This document shows, piece after piece, positions 53,312-62,959 of a stretch of 64,000 bases of DNA (within the stretch, counting starts at the first letter, position 1; each line of letters starts with the position of its first letter). The translations under genes and the position numbers were made by a program. The DNA is taken from assembly GCF_014643735.1 (NCBI RefSeq), contig NZ_BMKA01000004.1:124001-188000 (forward strand). The letters are read 5' to 3'. The stretch is from Neptunicoccus cionae. GTDB lineage: Bacteria > Pseudomonadota > Alphaproteobacteria > Rhodobacterales > Rhodobacteraceae. The notes under the pieces are model-generated. The model did not search any database. It was not told the origin of the DNA and saw only the letters and a list, made by a program, of their open reading frames with translations.

Positions 53312-54004
53312 ATGTATAAATCTTCGACACGCAGTTTTCCGGTCTATGATTCGCTTCGCAAGGCGATTATTGAACAAGCGCTCAAGCCCGGCGTGAAGCT
53401 TCCCGAGGATTCGATCGGGGAAACATTCAGCGTCAGCCGTACAACCGTGCGCAATGCGCTGGTGCGTCTGGATGCGGAAGGATTGGTGGATCTCCAGCCC
53501 AATCGCGGTGCCTCTGTGGCTGATCCCACAATCGAAGAAGCCCACGATATATTCGAGATGCGCCAGTGCCTTGAACGGGAAGTCATGCAAAGATTGTGCA
53601 AGATGGACGCGAAACCCATCGTTAAGGCGCTTAAGGCCCATCTGGCAGAAGAAAAGAAGTATCTGGACGTGGACACGACCCGTTCCATCCGGCTGGCTGG
53701 GGAATTTCACATTTTGCTGGCAGAACTGACAGGTTCAAAAATCCTCGCCAATTACGTCAATGAAATCGTCTCTCGGTGTTCATTGGTTCTGGCCCGTTTT
53801 GCACAGGCCCATTCCGCGCAATGCGGTTTGGAGGAGCACACGGAAATCATCGAGGCGATTGAAGCTGGCGATGCAGAGCGCGCTGCCAGCCAGATGCACA
53901 CGCATCTTCACGGCGTACAAGATCGTGCGCTTCTGAACCCGGACGACCAAGACAAAGACAACGTGAGCGATATTCTCGCCCGTTATGTCACGCATAACAG
54001 CTAA
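53312..54004 (+). CDS. GntR family regulator (FadR/FCD subfamily)
   Basis: A 230-residue protein with the winged HTH (SIGETFSVSRTTVRNALVRLDAEGLV) and an all-helical FCD effector domain (IFEMRQCLEREVMQRL, then GEFHILLAELTGSKIL). It is divergent from the dpp-type operon and co-directional with a flavin reductase and a racemase. The operator-like boxes near both sides suggest it represses both transcripts. Confidence 0.92.
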   Translation: MYKSSTRSFPVYDSLRKAIIEQALKPGVKLPEDSIGETFSVSRTTVRNALVRLDAEGLVDLQPNRGASVADPTIEEAHDIFEMRQCLEREVMQRLCKMDAKPIVKALKAHLAEEKKYLDVDTTRSIRLAGEFHILLAELTGSKILANYVNEIVSRCSLVLARFAQAHSAQCGLEEHTEIIEAIEAGDAERAASQMHTHLHGVQDRALLNPDDQDKDNVSDILARYVTHNS

Positions 54005-54047
54005 AGCACGCCAGCCCCCTTTTCACATTTTTTCCAAGGAGATTTCC

Positions 54048-54716
54048 ATGGAGTCCGTTTCCAAAACACAAGACAGCTTCGACTTTTCACAACTGGCCGC
54101 CCGCGACCGTTACAAACTGCTGATTGGTTCAGTGGTGCCACGCCCGATTGCATGGGTGACAACGGTGGATGAAAAAGGCCGCCCGAATGCTGCGCCTTTC
54201 AGCTTCTTTAACTGCCTGTCGTCGGACCCTGCGATCCTTGCGCTTGGCGTGGAAAACCACGAGGACCTGCGTTTTAAGGACACCGGCCATAATATCCGCG
54301 TGACCGAGGAATTTACCGTCAACATCGTGGATTTTGCGAATCTCCACCCGATGAACACCACGGCTGTGAACTTCCCGTCAGATGTGGATGAAATCACCGC
54401 CGCGGGGCTGACAATGATCCCCGGAGAGTTCGTGAACTGCCCCCAGATTGCCGAAGCCCCGATCCGGTTTGAATGCAAACGCCATGTGACACTGAACATC
54501 GGCAAGTCCCGTGAAATCGTGCTGGGCGAGGTTCTTGCGATGCACGCCCGTCCCGGTTTGGTGAACGAGCGTTACCACGTTGACGCCGCCGCACTTGATG
54601 CTTTGGGGCGTATGGGCGGCCACGGGTATTGCCGCAGCTTTGAAACTTTTGACCTGGCGACACCTTCGGAAGAAGACTGGCGCGCCAGCCAGAACCAAAA
54701 TGCGGTGGCACTGTAA
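54048..54716 (+). CDS. flavin reductase family protein (FMN split-barrel)
   Basis: A 222-residue protein. The motif YKLLIGSVVPRPIAWVTTVD with GRPNAAPFSFFNCLSSDPAI is the flavin reductase-like fold that binds FMN. Such proteins reduce flavin for monooxygenases, but some act otherwise. AAGGAG precedes the ATG at 54048; the longer frame overlaps gntR. It overlaps the racemase gene by one base. No monooxygenase is adjacent. Confidence 0.88.
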   Translation: MESVSKTQDSFDFSQLAARDRYKLLIGSVVPRPIAWVTTVDEKGRPNAAPFSFFNCLSSDPAILALGVENHEDLRFKDTGHNIRVTEEFTVNIVDFANLHPMNTTAVNFPSDVDEITAAGLTMIPGEFVNCPQIAEAPIRFECKRHVTLNIGKSREIVLGEVLAMHARPGLVNERYHVDAAALDALGRMGGHGYCRSFETFDLATPSEEDWRASQNQNAVAL

Positions 54717-55375
54717 TGCCGCCGCATTTATTGGTGGTAAACCCCAACGGCACCGCCGAGATGACGGACCGGATCGGTGCGGAGGCCAGACAGCATTTGC
54801 CTGCTGGCATAACCATGAGCACACGAACGAATCCAAGCGGGCCGCCGTCCATCCAAGGGGCAGCAGACGGCGCGGAAGCTTTGCCAGGGACGCTCCGGAT
54901 TCTGCAGGAAACCACTTTCGACCTGGCCTTGATCGCCTGCTTTGACGATACCGGCCTGACAGAAACCACAAGACAGCGCGTGTTTGGCATCGGGCAAGCC
55001 GCGATGCAGACAGCTCATGATTTGGGCCAGCCCTTCGCAGTTCTCACCACATCTGAATTGTCGGTTCCCGTCCTTGAAGCCAATGCTAAAGTCTATGGGT
55101 TAACGGACCGTTTAATCTGCATCCGCGCCAGCACCATTGCGGTTCTTGATTTTGAACAACAACGGGAATCCGCGAACAAAAGGCTGATTGCGGCGGCGCG
55201 CAGGCTGGTAGAGGACCACCCTGAAATTCGAACCATCGTTCTGGGCTGTGCTGGTATGGGTGGTCTTGCTGTTGAAATGGAACAGCAGCTAAATCTGCAA
55301 GTGATCGACCCAATCAAAGCTGCTGTTGTGAAGGCTGTGACCTCTCTCACGGTTCCGACCCCATCCCTACATTAG
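54716..55375 (+). CDS. Asp/Glu/hydantoin racemase family protein
   Basis: A 219-residue protein with the two catalytic cysteines of the family in IACFDDTGL (near residue 79) and IVLGCAGMGGL (near residue 180), and the NPNGTAEMT phosphate-like loop at the start. Hydantoin racemases interconvert 5-substituted hydantoins; related enzymes act on allantoin, maleate or amino acids. Last gene of the gntR transcript. Confidence 0.9.
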   Translation: MPPHLLVVNPNGTAEMTDRIGAEARQHLPAGITMSTRTNPSGPPSIQGAADGAEALPGTLRILQETTFDLALIACFDDTGLTETTRQRVFGIGQAAMQTAHDLGQPFAVLTTSELSVPVLEANAKVYGLTDRLICIRASTIAVLDFEQQRESANKRLIAAARRLVEDHPEIRTIVLGCAGMGGLAVEMEQQLNLQVIDPIKAAVVKAVTSLTVPTPSLH

Positions 55376-55426
55376 GTAAGGGGCGGCTTTTGACTACAAT
55401 CGGTTGAAAAATAATTTTATACCTTC

Positions 55427-55457
55427 TTGACCCTCCAGTGACTAGAACCCCCATATC
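55427..55457 (+). promoter_or_regulatory. CueR-type MerR promoter of copA
   Basis: TTGACC (55427) and a -10-like CATATC (55452) are separated by 19 bases, the long spacing of MerR-type promoters. The spacer holds the dyad CTCCAGTGACTAGAA, close to the CueR operator TTCCAGTNACTGGAA. CueR encoded downstream would activate it on copper(I). Confidence 0.75.
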
Positions 55458-55485
55458 GGGGGAAACAGACCAAAGAGGACCGGTC

Positions 55486-57999
55486 ATGGACGGAAAGAAT
55501 AACTATAGTTTCGGCATTGACGGGATGACCTGTGCATCTTGTGTCGGGCGGGTTGAAAAAGCCCTAAACGCTGTTTCAGGCGTCACGTCTGCCGAAGTGA
55601 ATCTCGCGGCAGAAACGGGACGAATACAAGCTGAAGCAAATTTGAAGGCAGCCGATGTGGTCGCTGTGCTGGAGTCTACGGGCTATCCGGCGCGCACATC
55701 TACGGTCCGCCTTGCGATTGAGAATATGACCTGCGCTTCCTGCGTCGGACGGGTTGAAAAGGCCCTTCTGGCTGTGCCGGGCGTGGTATCTGCTTCGGTC
55801 AATCTGGCGAATGAACAAGCGACGGTCGAAGTGCTTGGCACTGACGTGTCATCCAAAACCATCGCACAAGTGGGCACTGATGCAGGGTACCCGACGCGCA
55901 TCATCAGTGACGATGGCCCAGCAGAGGATACCACCGCACGCAAGGCCGCTGAAAGTGACCATATGCGCCGCATGACGCTGATTGCAGCTGCCCTCACGGC
56001 GCCCGTGTTCTTGATGGAAATGGGCGGCCATGCCATTCCAGCGATTCACCACTGGATCTTGGCCACGCTTGGCCAAACCACAAGCTGGGGCATCCAGTTC
56101 ATCCTGACCACGCTGGTCATGGTCTGGCCCGGACGGGTATTTTACCTCAAGGGGTTTCCGGCCCTCTTCAAAGGCGCACCGGATATGAACGCGCTTGTGG
56201 CTGTCGGCTCGGGCGCGGCTTGGGCGTTCTCGACGGTTGCTCTATTCGCGCCAACCTTCCTACCCGAAGGCACCCGCGTAGTTTATTTTGAAGCTGCCGC
56301 GGTAATCGTCACGCTGATCCTGCTCGGGCGCAGCCTTGAGGCGCGTGCCAAAGGGCGCACCGGAGAGGCGATCCGCAAGCTTATGACTCTTCAGGCAAAA
56401 TCCGCCCGTGTGAAACGGGATGGTGCCTTCGTGGAACTGCCTGTGGAAGAGATTGTCGCGGGCGACGTGCTTCAGGTGCGTCCCGGTGAGAAAATTCCTG
56501 TGGACGGTGTTGTGACGCAGGGCAATTCGTTCGTGGATGAAAGCATGATCACCGGCGAGCCTGTGCCGGTTGAGAAAACCGCAGATACAAAGATCGTTGG
56601 TGGCACCGTGAACGGCACCGGCGCGCTGACCTTTGAAGCGACCCATGTGGGACGGGACACCATGCTGTCCCAGATCATCCGCATGGTCGAAGACGCGCAA
56701 GGGGCAAAACTGCCTATTCAGGGTTTGGTCAACCGCATTACCTTATGGTTCGTGCCTGCTGTCATGGCCATAGCGGTTCTGACCTTCATCAGCTGGCTGG
56801 TGTTTGGGCCGAGCCCGACGCTCGGTTATGCGCTGGTAGCTGCGGTTGCGGTTCTTATTATCGCCTGCCCCTGCGCAATGGGTCTGGCAACGCCGACTTC
56901 TATAATGGTGGGGACCGGTCGCGCGGCTGAACTCGGGGTATTGTTCCGGCAGGGTGATGCGTTGCAAAGCCTGCACGATGTGAGGACCGTCGCGCTCGAC
57001 AAAACCGGCACGCTGACCGAAGGGCGACCCGAGCTCACCGATATGATTGCATCAGACGGGTTTGCACAAACCGAGGTGTTGCAAAGCGTTGCAGCGCTTG
57101 AGGCGAGTTCCGAACATCCGATCGCGCAAGCCATTGTGCGAAAGGCGCGGCTGGAGGGATTGGAACTGCCAGACGTTGCAGAGTTCCAGTCGATCACCGG
57201 CTACGGGATCAGCGGGCGCGTTAACGGAAAAACCGTTCTCGTCGGGGCGGACCGTTTGATGACACGGGAGTCTGTGGCGCTTGATACAGCCAAAACCACC
57301 GGCGACGCGCTGGGGCATGAAGGCAAGACCCCGCTTTACGTTGCAATCGACGGCCAGCTGGCAGCGGTAATTGCCGTGTCTGACCCGATCAAGCAAGGCA
57401 CCCCCGAAGCCATTTCGGCCCTACATGAACTGGGTTTGACAGTGGCGATGATCACAGGAGACAACAAAGGCACGGCCGATGCTATCGCACGGCGTCTGGG
57501 TATTGATACCGTGGTGGCCGAAGTGCTGCCCGATGGTAAGGTCAGTGCGATTGAACAGCTCGCACAGGAAGCCGGACCCATCGCATTTGTCGGGGATGGC
57601 ATTAATGACGCCCCCGCCCTTGCCCGCGCTGACGTAGGGATTGCCATCGGCACAGGCACGGATGTCGCGATTGAAGCTGCTGATGTGGTTCTGATGTCCG
57701 GCGATCTGGCAGGCGTGGTTAACGCAATCAACGTCAGCCAGCGGACCATGACAAACATCCGTCAGAACCTGTTTTGGGCGTTCAGTTACAACGGACTGCT
57801 GATCCCAGTAGCGGCGGGCGTGTTCTACCCGCTGTTTGGCTGGTTACTGTCTCCGGCACTCGCGGCTGGCGCTATGGCACTATCAAGCGTCTTTGTCCTG
57901 GCAAACGCTCTGCGGTTGCGCTGGATCACACCAGCGCTGCCCGAACACTCTACAACTGAAACCGGCAAGCAGGCGTTCGTTCCTGCAGCCGCGCAATAG
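55486..57999 (+). CDS. copA: copper(I)-translocating P-type ATPase
   Basis: An 837-residue P1B-type ATPase. Two N-terminal heavy-metal domains carry GMTCASC (about residue 13) and NMTCASC (about residue 83). The membrane CPC motif is [15 protein letters not shown], phosphorylation site [11 protein letters not shown] motif SSEHPIAQ and [14 protein letters not shown] the hinge. YN in FSYNGLL and MALSS near the end match Cu(I) transport sites. It exports copper. The ATG at 55486 follows GAGG and lies after the CueR-type promoter, so the longer frame is rejected. Confidence 0.96.
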   Translation: MDGKNNYSFGIDGMTCASCVGRVEKALNAVSGVTSAEVNLAAETGRIQAEANLKAADVVAVLESTGYPARTSTVRLAIENMTCASCVGRVEKALLAVPGVVSASVNLANEQATVEVLGTDVSSKTIAQVGTDAGYPTRIISDDGPAEDTTARKAAESDHMRRMTLIAAALTAPVFLMEMGGHAIPAIHHWILATLGQTTSWGIQFILTTLVMVWPGRVFYLKGFPALFKGAPDMNALVAVGSGAAWAFSTVALFAPTFLPEGTRVVYFEAAAVIVTLILLGRSLEARAKGRTGEAIRKLMTLQAKSARVKRDGAFVELPVEEIVAGDVLQVRPGEKIPVDGVVTQGNSFVDESMITGEPVPVEKTADTKIVGGTVNGTGALTFEATHVGRDTMLSQIIRMVEDAQGAKLPIQGLVNRITLWFVPAVMAIAVLTFISWLVFGPSPTLGYALVAAVAVLIIACPCAMGLATPTSIMVGTGRAAELGVLFRQGDALQSLHDVRTVALDKTGTLTEGRPELTDMIASDGFAQTEVLQSVAALEASSEHPIAQAIVRKARLEGLELPDVAEFQSITGYGISGRVNGKTVLVGADRLMTRESVALDTAKTTGDALGHEGKTPLYVAIDGQLAAVIAVSDPIKQGTPEAISALHELGLTVAMITGDNKGTADAIARRLGIDTVVAEVLPDGKVSAIEQLAQEAGPIAFVGDGINDAPALARADVGIAIGTGTDVAIEAADVVLMSGDLAGVVNAINVSQRTMTNIRQNLFWAFSYNGLLIPVAAGVFYPLFGWLLSPALAAGAMALSSVFVLANALRLRWITPALPEHSTTETGKQAFVPAAAQ

Positions 58000-58010
58000 G
58001 AGCCGGATTT

Positions 58011-58415
58011 ATGAATATCGGAGATGTTGCCAAACAGGCAGGGCTACCCGCCAAGACCATCCGCTACTACGAGGATATTGGGTTGATCAAACCTCTGCGG
58101 GATACCAACGGCTATCGCGCCTTCCGACCGAGCGATGTGCATAAACTCGTATTTCTCGCACGCTCGCGGGCACTGGGGTTCACGATTGAAGACTGCCGCG
58201 CGTTGCTTGCACTTTGGGAGGATCAGGACAGGGCAAGCGCAGATGTCCGAGCGATCGCCAAGGAACACCTTTCGCAGATTGAAACGAAGATAGCTGATCT
58301 GGAATCCATGCGCAGCACTCTGTCTGATCTGGTGCGCGATTGTGCAGGGGATTCCCGTCCCGACTGCCCGATCCTGCAAAAGCTGGAGAACTTCCCCGCC
58401 GGTCAGACCCAATAA
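58011..58415 (+). CDS. cueR: MerR family copper-responsive regulator
   Basis: A 134-residue protein with the HTH MNIGDVAKQAGLPAKTIRYY and a dimerisation helix. Two cysteines near the C-terminus, Cys111 and Cys119 in CAGDSRPDC, match the Cu(I) ligands of CueR (Cys112 and Cys120 in E. coli). It lies 11 bases after copA. GGAGCC precedes the ATG. Confidence 0.94.
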   Translation: MNIGDVAKQAGLPAKTIRYYEDIGLIKPLRDTNGYRAFRPSDVHKLVFLARSRALGFTIEDCRALLALWEDQDRASADVRAIAKEHLSQIETKIADLESMRSTLSDLVRDCAGDSRPDCPILQKLENFPAGQTQ

Positions 58416-58425
58416 AGCCGCTTAA

Positions 58426-58499
58426 TGATTGCCCTATGCATCATACTGTCCTTTGATCGCTGCAAAAACAGCGACCAAAGGACAGAGGCGGGGCAATCA
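58426..58499. terminator. long bipartite inverted repeat after cueR
   Basis: TGTCCTTTGATCGCTG (58447-58462) pairs with CAGCGACCAAAGGACA (58469-58484) around a CAAAAA loop, with one mismatch. Outside it, TGATTGCCC (58426-58434) pairs with GGGCAATCA (58491-58499). It lacks a T-run but sits between convergent operons and probably serves as a bidirectional terminator. The remaining bases to 58591 hold nothing I recognise. Confidence 0.6.
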
Positions 58500-58591
58500 T
58501 TCCATCGCAGACTGCCTTGCCCGTCCGATCGTTACAATCTGGTTGGACGCGGTGCGGTTGATCGACAACATACCGGTCGCGCCGGTCTAAA

Positions 58592-59911
58592 CTACCAACC
58601 AGCAAAGGGTGCGACGTCAGCATCGCTAACCAAACCGGCGCAGGCATCCTGAACCGCTGTCAACAGCAGCGCTGCGCCCTCTTCGGCCTGTTGCGCCGTC
58701 AGGGTCAGTGGGGGCGTCAGTTCCAGCACGTTTGACTGCATCCCGACGTAATAAAATACCGCGCCGAGCTGCCACGCCCGATAAACAGTTTTACGCGCCA
58801 GATCAGCATCGGGGGCATTGGTGGACGGGTCTACCAGCTCCACCCCGACGGCCAAGCCGCGTCCGCGAACATCGCCAATCTCCGGAACGGATTGCGCGCC
58901 AGTCAAAATGTGACCCTGCAACGCATCACCTGTCACACGCGCCGCGTGAGACAGATGTTCGGTCCCGATGGTCTTTAAGACCGCCAAAGCCGCAGCGGCG
59001 CAGACTGGATTTCCGTGCAGGGTTTGCATGGAAAAAGCAGGCGCATGATCCATCACCCATGCCGGACCGATTACCGCAGAGACTGGCAAACCGCCGCCCA
59101 ATCCTTTACCCAACACCAGAATATCCGGCGTGAAACCTTCGTGCATGTAGCAATGCAACGACCCTGTGCGTGCCAGACCGACTTTGACTTCGTCGCAGAC
59201 TGTCAGAATACCGTATCGGGCACAAAGCTTGGCCAGTCCGCCCAAAAAACCGGGAGGCGGCACGATGAGCCCACCATCCGCCTGTATCGGCTCCATGAAA
59301 AAGCAAGCGACCTCTTCCCCGGGACAAGAGGTTTCAAGCAAATGTTCTATATAATCCAGCAATGCCTGCCCGCTGGCATCACCATTAAACGGGCGGAAAG
59401 GATCGGGATAGGGCACGAGCGTCAGCCCGTCCTCCTTTGCCACACCGTCCTGAGCGCTATGTCCCGACACCGCCATAGAGCCTTGCGTGCCGCCGTGATA
59501 CGCCCCTGAAAACGCCATCATACGTGGGCGTTTCGTAGCAGCAGGTACAACCCGTGCGACAGTCTCGTTTGCGTCACTGCCCGAATGGCCCAACCAGACG
59601 CGGCGGTCCCCGTCCCCCGGTGTCAAACGCAACAGGGTTTCCGCCAGCTCAACAGCAATAGCATTTGTCCCCGACAGGATAGAGGCACCGGCTTGCACAG
59701 CCAGTGCCCCGTCAATCGCATCTCGTAGGGCCGGATGCCCGTGCCCGAGACTTGCAGCGCCCCATGACGCCGAAAGGTCCAGCAGACGACGGCCATCTTC
59801 CTCGATCAGGTAACAGCCCTCGCCCCTCGCCACTGCGAGCGGAAAGAACCGCAATTTTTGCAGAGCGGATAAGGCCGCTTCATCACGGGAATAAAGCGAC
59901 GCACCGGTCAT
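58592..59911 (-). CDS. class III aminotransferase
   Basis: A 439-residue PLP enzyme. The PLP lysine is in ILVLGKGLGGGLPVSAV, with GHSGSDANETV as the phosphate-binding loop, AYHGGTQGS and the aspartate in CDEVKVGLARTG. Omega-amino acids, diamines or keto acids are usual substrates. The ATG at 59911 overlaps the isochorismatase stop; the longer frame upstream lies inside that gene and is rejected. It is the last gene of the Liv-type system B operon. Confidence 0.92.
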   Translation of the reverse strand: MTGASLYSRDEAALSALQKLRFFPLAVARGEGCYLIEEDGRRLLDLSASWGAASLGHGHPALRDAIDGALAVQAGASILSGTNAIAVELAETLLRLTPGDGDRRVWLGHSGSDANETVARVVPAATKRPRMMAFSGAYHGGTQGSMAVSGHSAQDGVAKEDGLTLVPYPDPFRPFNGDASGQALLDYIEHLLETSCPGEEVACFFMEPIQADGGLIVPPPGFLGGLAKLCARYGILTVCDEVKVGLARTGSLHCYMHEGFTPDILVLGKGLGGGLPVSAVIGPAWVMDHAPAFSMQTLHGNPVCAAAALAVLKTIGTEHLSHAARVTGDALQGHILTGAQSVPEIGDVRGRGLAVGVELVDPSTNAPDADLARKTVYRAWQLGAVFYYVGMQSNVLELTPPLTLTAQQAEEGAALLLTAVQDACAGLVSDADVAPFAGW

Positions 59912-60555
59912 GACTTGGCTTGTTCCAGTTCTTCGATCAGCTCCTGCGTTGTCATCTGGCGGCAATAGCCTTTGATGGTTCGGATCGAATGGTCGTGGCG
60001 TTCTTGCGAATAGGTCATGCAAGCGTCTGTGACTTGCGTGACCAGATAGCCCAGATCACAAGCATCGCGGATCGCACCTTCGACACATTGATCGGTGATA
60101 ATTCCACTTATCACCAGTTGCTTCACCCCGAGGTTGCGCAGCACATAATCAATATGTGTGGACACAAACACCGAAGACGATGATTTCGGAAAAACGATCT
60201 CGTCGTCGCCCGGTGCGATTTCATCAATCACCTTGCCGTCCCAAGACCCTTTGGGCACATTAAAACCGGTGATCTTGTAATCGAGGCTGCGGTCGCGCCC
60301 GTCTTTCGTCAGGCTTTCGATAGTCGTGTAAAGCACTTCGCCTTTGGCTGCGCGAAAGGCGGCTTGCAGGCGTTGCATGTTGGGAATGATGCGGCTTTTC
60401 ATCTGCTCAAAGAACCAGCCGTAGTCCGCGTCGAACTCTGCATCGGGCATGTCCTTGAACTCTCCACCGTCGCGGCGCGCTGCAAAATTCTGCACGTCGA
60501 TAAACAGCAGGGCCGATTGCTCTATCTCTAACGGGACTTCGCGGGTGAGTGTCAT
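59908..60555 (-). CDS. isochorismatase family cysteine hydrolase
   Basis: A 215-residue protein with the Asp-Lys-Cys triad: Asp20 in LLFIDVQNF, Lys124 in FPKSSSSVF and Cys157 in ITDQCVEG. Members hydrolyse amides such as ureidoacrylate (RutB) or N-carbamoylsarcosine. Overlaps the NFGA gene by four bases. Substrate not known, but amide hydrolysis fits the operon. Confidence 0.92.
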   Translation of the reverse strand: MTLTREVPLEIEQSALLFIDVQNFAARRDGGEFKDMPDAEFDADYGWFFEQMKSRIIPNMQRLQAAFRAAKGEVLYTTIESLTKDGRDRSLDYKITGFNVPKGSWDGKVIDEIAPGDDEIVFPKSSSSVFVSTHIDYVLRNLGVKQLVISGIITDQCVEGAIRDACDLGYLVTQVTDACMTYSQERHDHSIRTIKGYCRQMTTQELIEELEQAKS

Positions 60556-61331
60556 TTCAGGTCCTTCTCTACAAATTCACGGGTGGCCTGCGCCAGCCAG
60601 CCTGCCCAGAGGGACTGACCGGCAGCATCTGCAATCTGGTCGTTACAAATCTCGATCAGGCTATGAGGCAGGTTTTTTGCTTCACCGTGGCGTGGCACAA
60701 ACCAGTCGCTTTCGTCGTCGATCTGGTAGGGTTCGTTCAGGCCGATGCGCGCGGCAGGCACAAAGGGTTCAAAAGCACGGGCCAGCGTGTGGGACGTTTT
60801 AGTATCGTCGCGAAACAGAAAGCCGATGTCCCACGGCCTGTATTGACCTGCCATCGTGCGGGTAAAACTGTGAATCGACAGCACAGCTTTGCAGGTAGGC
60901 TTTGCCAGTTGTTCATCCACCACGGTTTGATACGGCGTGAAGATTTCGTCTATGCGCTGGCGTTTTTGGTCCGCTGGCATGTGACTGTTTGCAGGCACCG
61001 ACACTCCGTCGCTGATCACAGGCATCGCGGTTTCGCTTTCCGGCGGGCGATTGCAATCAATCACCAGACGGCTGTAGCGTTGAAGAACCAGCGTCGCGCC
61101 AAGCATCTCCGCCATGTGTCGCGCGACCGGTTCGGCCCCGATGTCCCATGCGATATGTGCTTTCAGATCATCCTGTGACAGCCCCATATCCCCAAGCATC
61201 GTCGGGATTCTGCGACCGGCATGTTCGCAGACCAGAACAACCGGATAGTTGCTGTCAGGGTTAACCACTTCAAACGGGGGCGGATCATCCGGCCCCAGCA
61301 TCGTGTGTTGCGGTGTCGCGGTAAGCGCCAT
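60552..61331 (-). CDS. N-formylglutamate amidohydrolase family protein
   Basis: A 259-residue protein. Recognisable segments are VVLVCEHAGRRIP, WDIGAEPVARHMAEMLGA, RLVIDCNRPP and VLSIHSFTRT. Family members remove the formyl group of N-formylglutamate in histidine breakdown, but hut genes are absent here. In this operon it probably acts on a related N-acyl or N-formyl compound. Confidence 0.92.
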   Translation of the reverse strand: MALTATPQHTMLGPDDPPPFEVVNPDSNYPVVLVCEHAGRRIPTMLGDMGLSQDDLKAHIAWDIGAEPVARHMAEMLGATLVLQRYSRLVIDCNRPPESETAMPVISDGVSVPANSHMPADQKRQRIDEIFTPYQTVVDEQLAKPTCKAVLSIHSFTRTMAGQYRPWDIGFLFRDDTKTSHTLARAFEPFVPAARIGLNEPYQIDDESDWFVPRHGEAKNLPHSLIEICNDQIADAAGQSLWAGWLAQATREFVEKDLK

Positions 61332-61333
61332 GT

Positions 61334-62227
61334 TTACACTTTCTCCGCTTTCAATGTGGCCGAGGGGATAAGTCCGTTAGGGCGGAACAGCAGGACCAGA
61401 ACAACAATGCCTAGCCCGATTGGTTCGCGGAATTCCTGCATCTCGGGGGGAAGGAAAGCGGACAGGTAGATCTCGATAAAACCGAGCAGGAAGCCACCGG
61501 CCACTGCACCGCGCAGGGAGCCAAGCCCGCCGAGGATCGCTGCGATAAAGGCTTTGAGCACGGGCATGAACCCCATCAAAGGATCAACCGAAGCGCGTTG
61601 GCTGACCCACAGCACCGCTGCAACACCCGCCAGCAAACCGGACAGGGCAAACGCCCCCGCAATAACTGTGTTGGCACGGATTCCCATCAGGCGGGCCACG
61701 GCAAAATCTTCAGCCGCGGCGCGCATGGCGATGCCAGTTTTCTGATGTTTCATAAACCAGTCAAGGAAGACCAGCATCACAACCGTTGCGATGATCGCGG
61801 CAAGTTTGTTTACCCCGATCACCATCCCCATGATGTGAACACTGTCTGACAGCATCGCAGGCAATAGCACCGGCTGAGAGCGGGTTGAGATCAGGTTCTG
61901 GAACAACACCTGTAAAATCATCGCCACAGCAAAACTGGTCACAAGCATGGTCGCCCCCGATCCGTTGCGCACGGGGCGAAAGGCGATCCGTTCCATCAGC
62001 ACCGCAGCCACAACGGACGCCAGCAGCGCAAGGGGTACTGCGATTACAAACGATAGCCCCGCAATGCCGCAATACATCAGCACATAGCCCGCGATCGTCA
62101 TCAGTTCTCCGTGGGCGAAGTTGATCAGCCCCATGATAGAAAACACCACCGCCAGCCCAAGCGCCAGCAGCGCGTAAGTCCCGCCAAGCGCCAGCGCATT
62201 CACAGTTTGCTGTAGGAAAATATCCAT
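61334..62227 (-). CDS. ABC transporter permease, LivH-type, system B
   Basis: A 297-residue permease with the LivH features AVVFSIMGLINFAHGELMTIAGY and AAILGGLGSLRGAVAGGFLLG. It follows the LivF-type ATPase after three bases. A matching LivM permease and LivG ATPase are not in the window. Confidence 0.92.
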   Translation of the reverse strand: MDIFLQQTVNALALGGTYALLALGLAVVFSIMGLINFAHGELMTIAGYVLMYCGIAGLSFVIAVPLALLASVVAAVLMERIAFRPVRNGSGATMLVTSFAVAMILQVLFQNLISTRSQPVLLPAMLSDSVHIMGMVIGVNKLAAIIATVVMLVFLDWFMKHQKTGIAMRAAAEDFAVARLMGIRANTVIAGAFALSGLLAGVAAVLWVSQRASVDPLMGFMPVLKAFIAAILGGLGSLRGAVAGGFLLGFIEIYLSAFLPPEMQEFREPIGLGIVVLVLLFRPNGLIPSATLKAEKV

Positions 62228-62230
62228 AGG

Positions 62231-62947
62231 TCAATTGGCTCCTAGATAGGCATCTTGCATGGTGCCGCTGGCAGAAAGCTCCGCCGGTTTGCCCTGCTCT
62301 ACCACTTCGCCGTTCACCAGCACATAAGCGCGGTCTGCAACTTGCAGGGTCTTGGCGACGTTCTGTTCCACCACAAGCAGGGTCACATCCTGATCGCGCA
62401 GTTTCAGGATCAGATCGAAAATCTGGTCCACAATCAGGGGCGCCAGCCCGAGCGAGGGTTCGTCAAGCAGCAGCACACGGGGGTTTGACATCAGCGCCCG
62501 ACCGACTGCCAGCATTTGTTGCTGCCCGCCAGACAGGGTGCCTGCGTATTGGTCCTTGCGCTCCAGCAGGATGGGAAACAGTTCATAGACCCGCGCATAG
62601 GCGGCTTCGACCGCGTCCTTGTCGTTCAGCGCAAACGCCCCCATCCGCAAATTATCCGCGACACTCAGCGTGCCAAAGACACGGCGTCCTTCGGGGGACA
62701 GGGTCAGACCACTCGGCGCGAGCGTTTCGGGTGCGGCGCCGGTAATATCGCGCCCCTCAAACATCACCTGTCCGGAGGCCGTTGGAACAAGGCCGGTAAT
62801 CGCATTCATAATCGACGATTTTCCGGCCCCGTTCGCGCCCAGAAAGGCGACGATCTCGCCCTGCCGGATGTCAAAACTCACCCCACGCACCGCTTCCACA
62901 GCGCCGTAGCTGACATGAAGGTCGTTTGCTGAAAGAAGCGATTGCAT
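62231..62947 (-). CDS. ABC transporter ATP-binding protein, LivF-type, system B
   Basis: A 238-residue ATPase with Walker A GANGAGKSS, signature LSGGQQQML and Walker B VLLLDEPSLGLAPL, plus the LivF-typical LTLSPEGRRVFGTLSV. It follows the binding-protein gene after 12 bases. Confidence 0.92.
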   Translation of the reverse strand: MQSLLSANDLHVSYGAVEAVRGVSFDIRQGEIVAFLGANGAGKSSIMNAITGLVPTASGQVMFEGRDITGAAPETLAPSGLTLSPEGRRVFGTLSVADNLRMGAFALNDKDAVEAAYARVYELFPILLERKDQYAGTLSGGQQQMLAVGRALMSNPRVLLLDEPSLGLAPLIVDQIFDLILKLRDQDVTLLVVEQNVAKTLQVADRAYVLVNGEVVEQGKPAELSASGTMQDAYLGAN

Positions 62948-62959
62948 GGGGTGGCGTCC

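Noticed and set aside
58425-58652. Small open frame downstream of cueR
   Set aside because: It lies across the long inverted repeat and lacks a ribosome-binding site.
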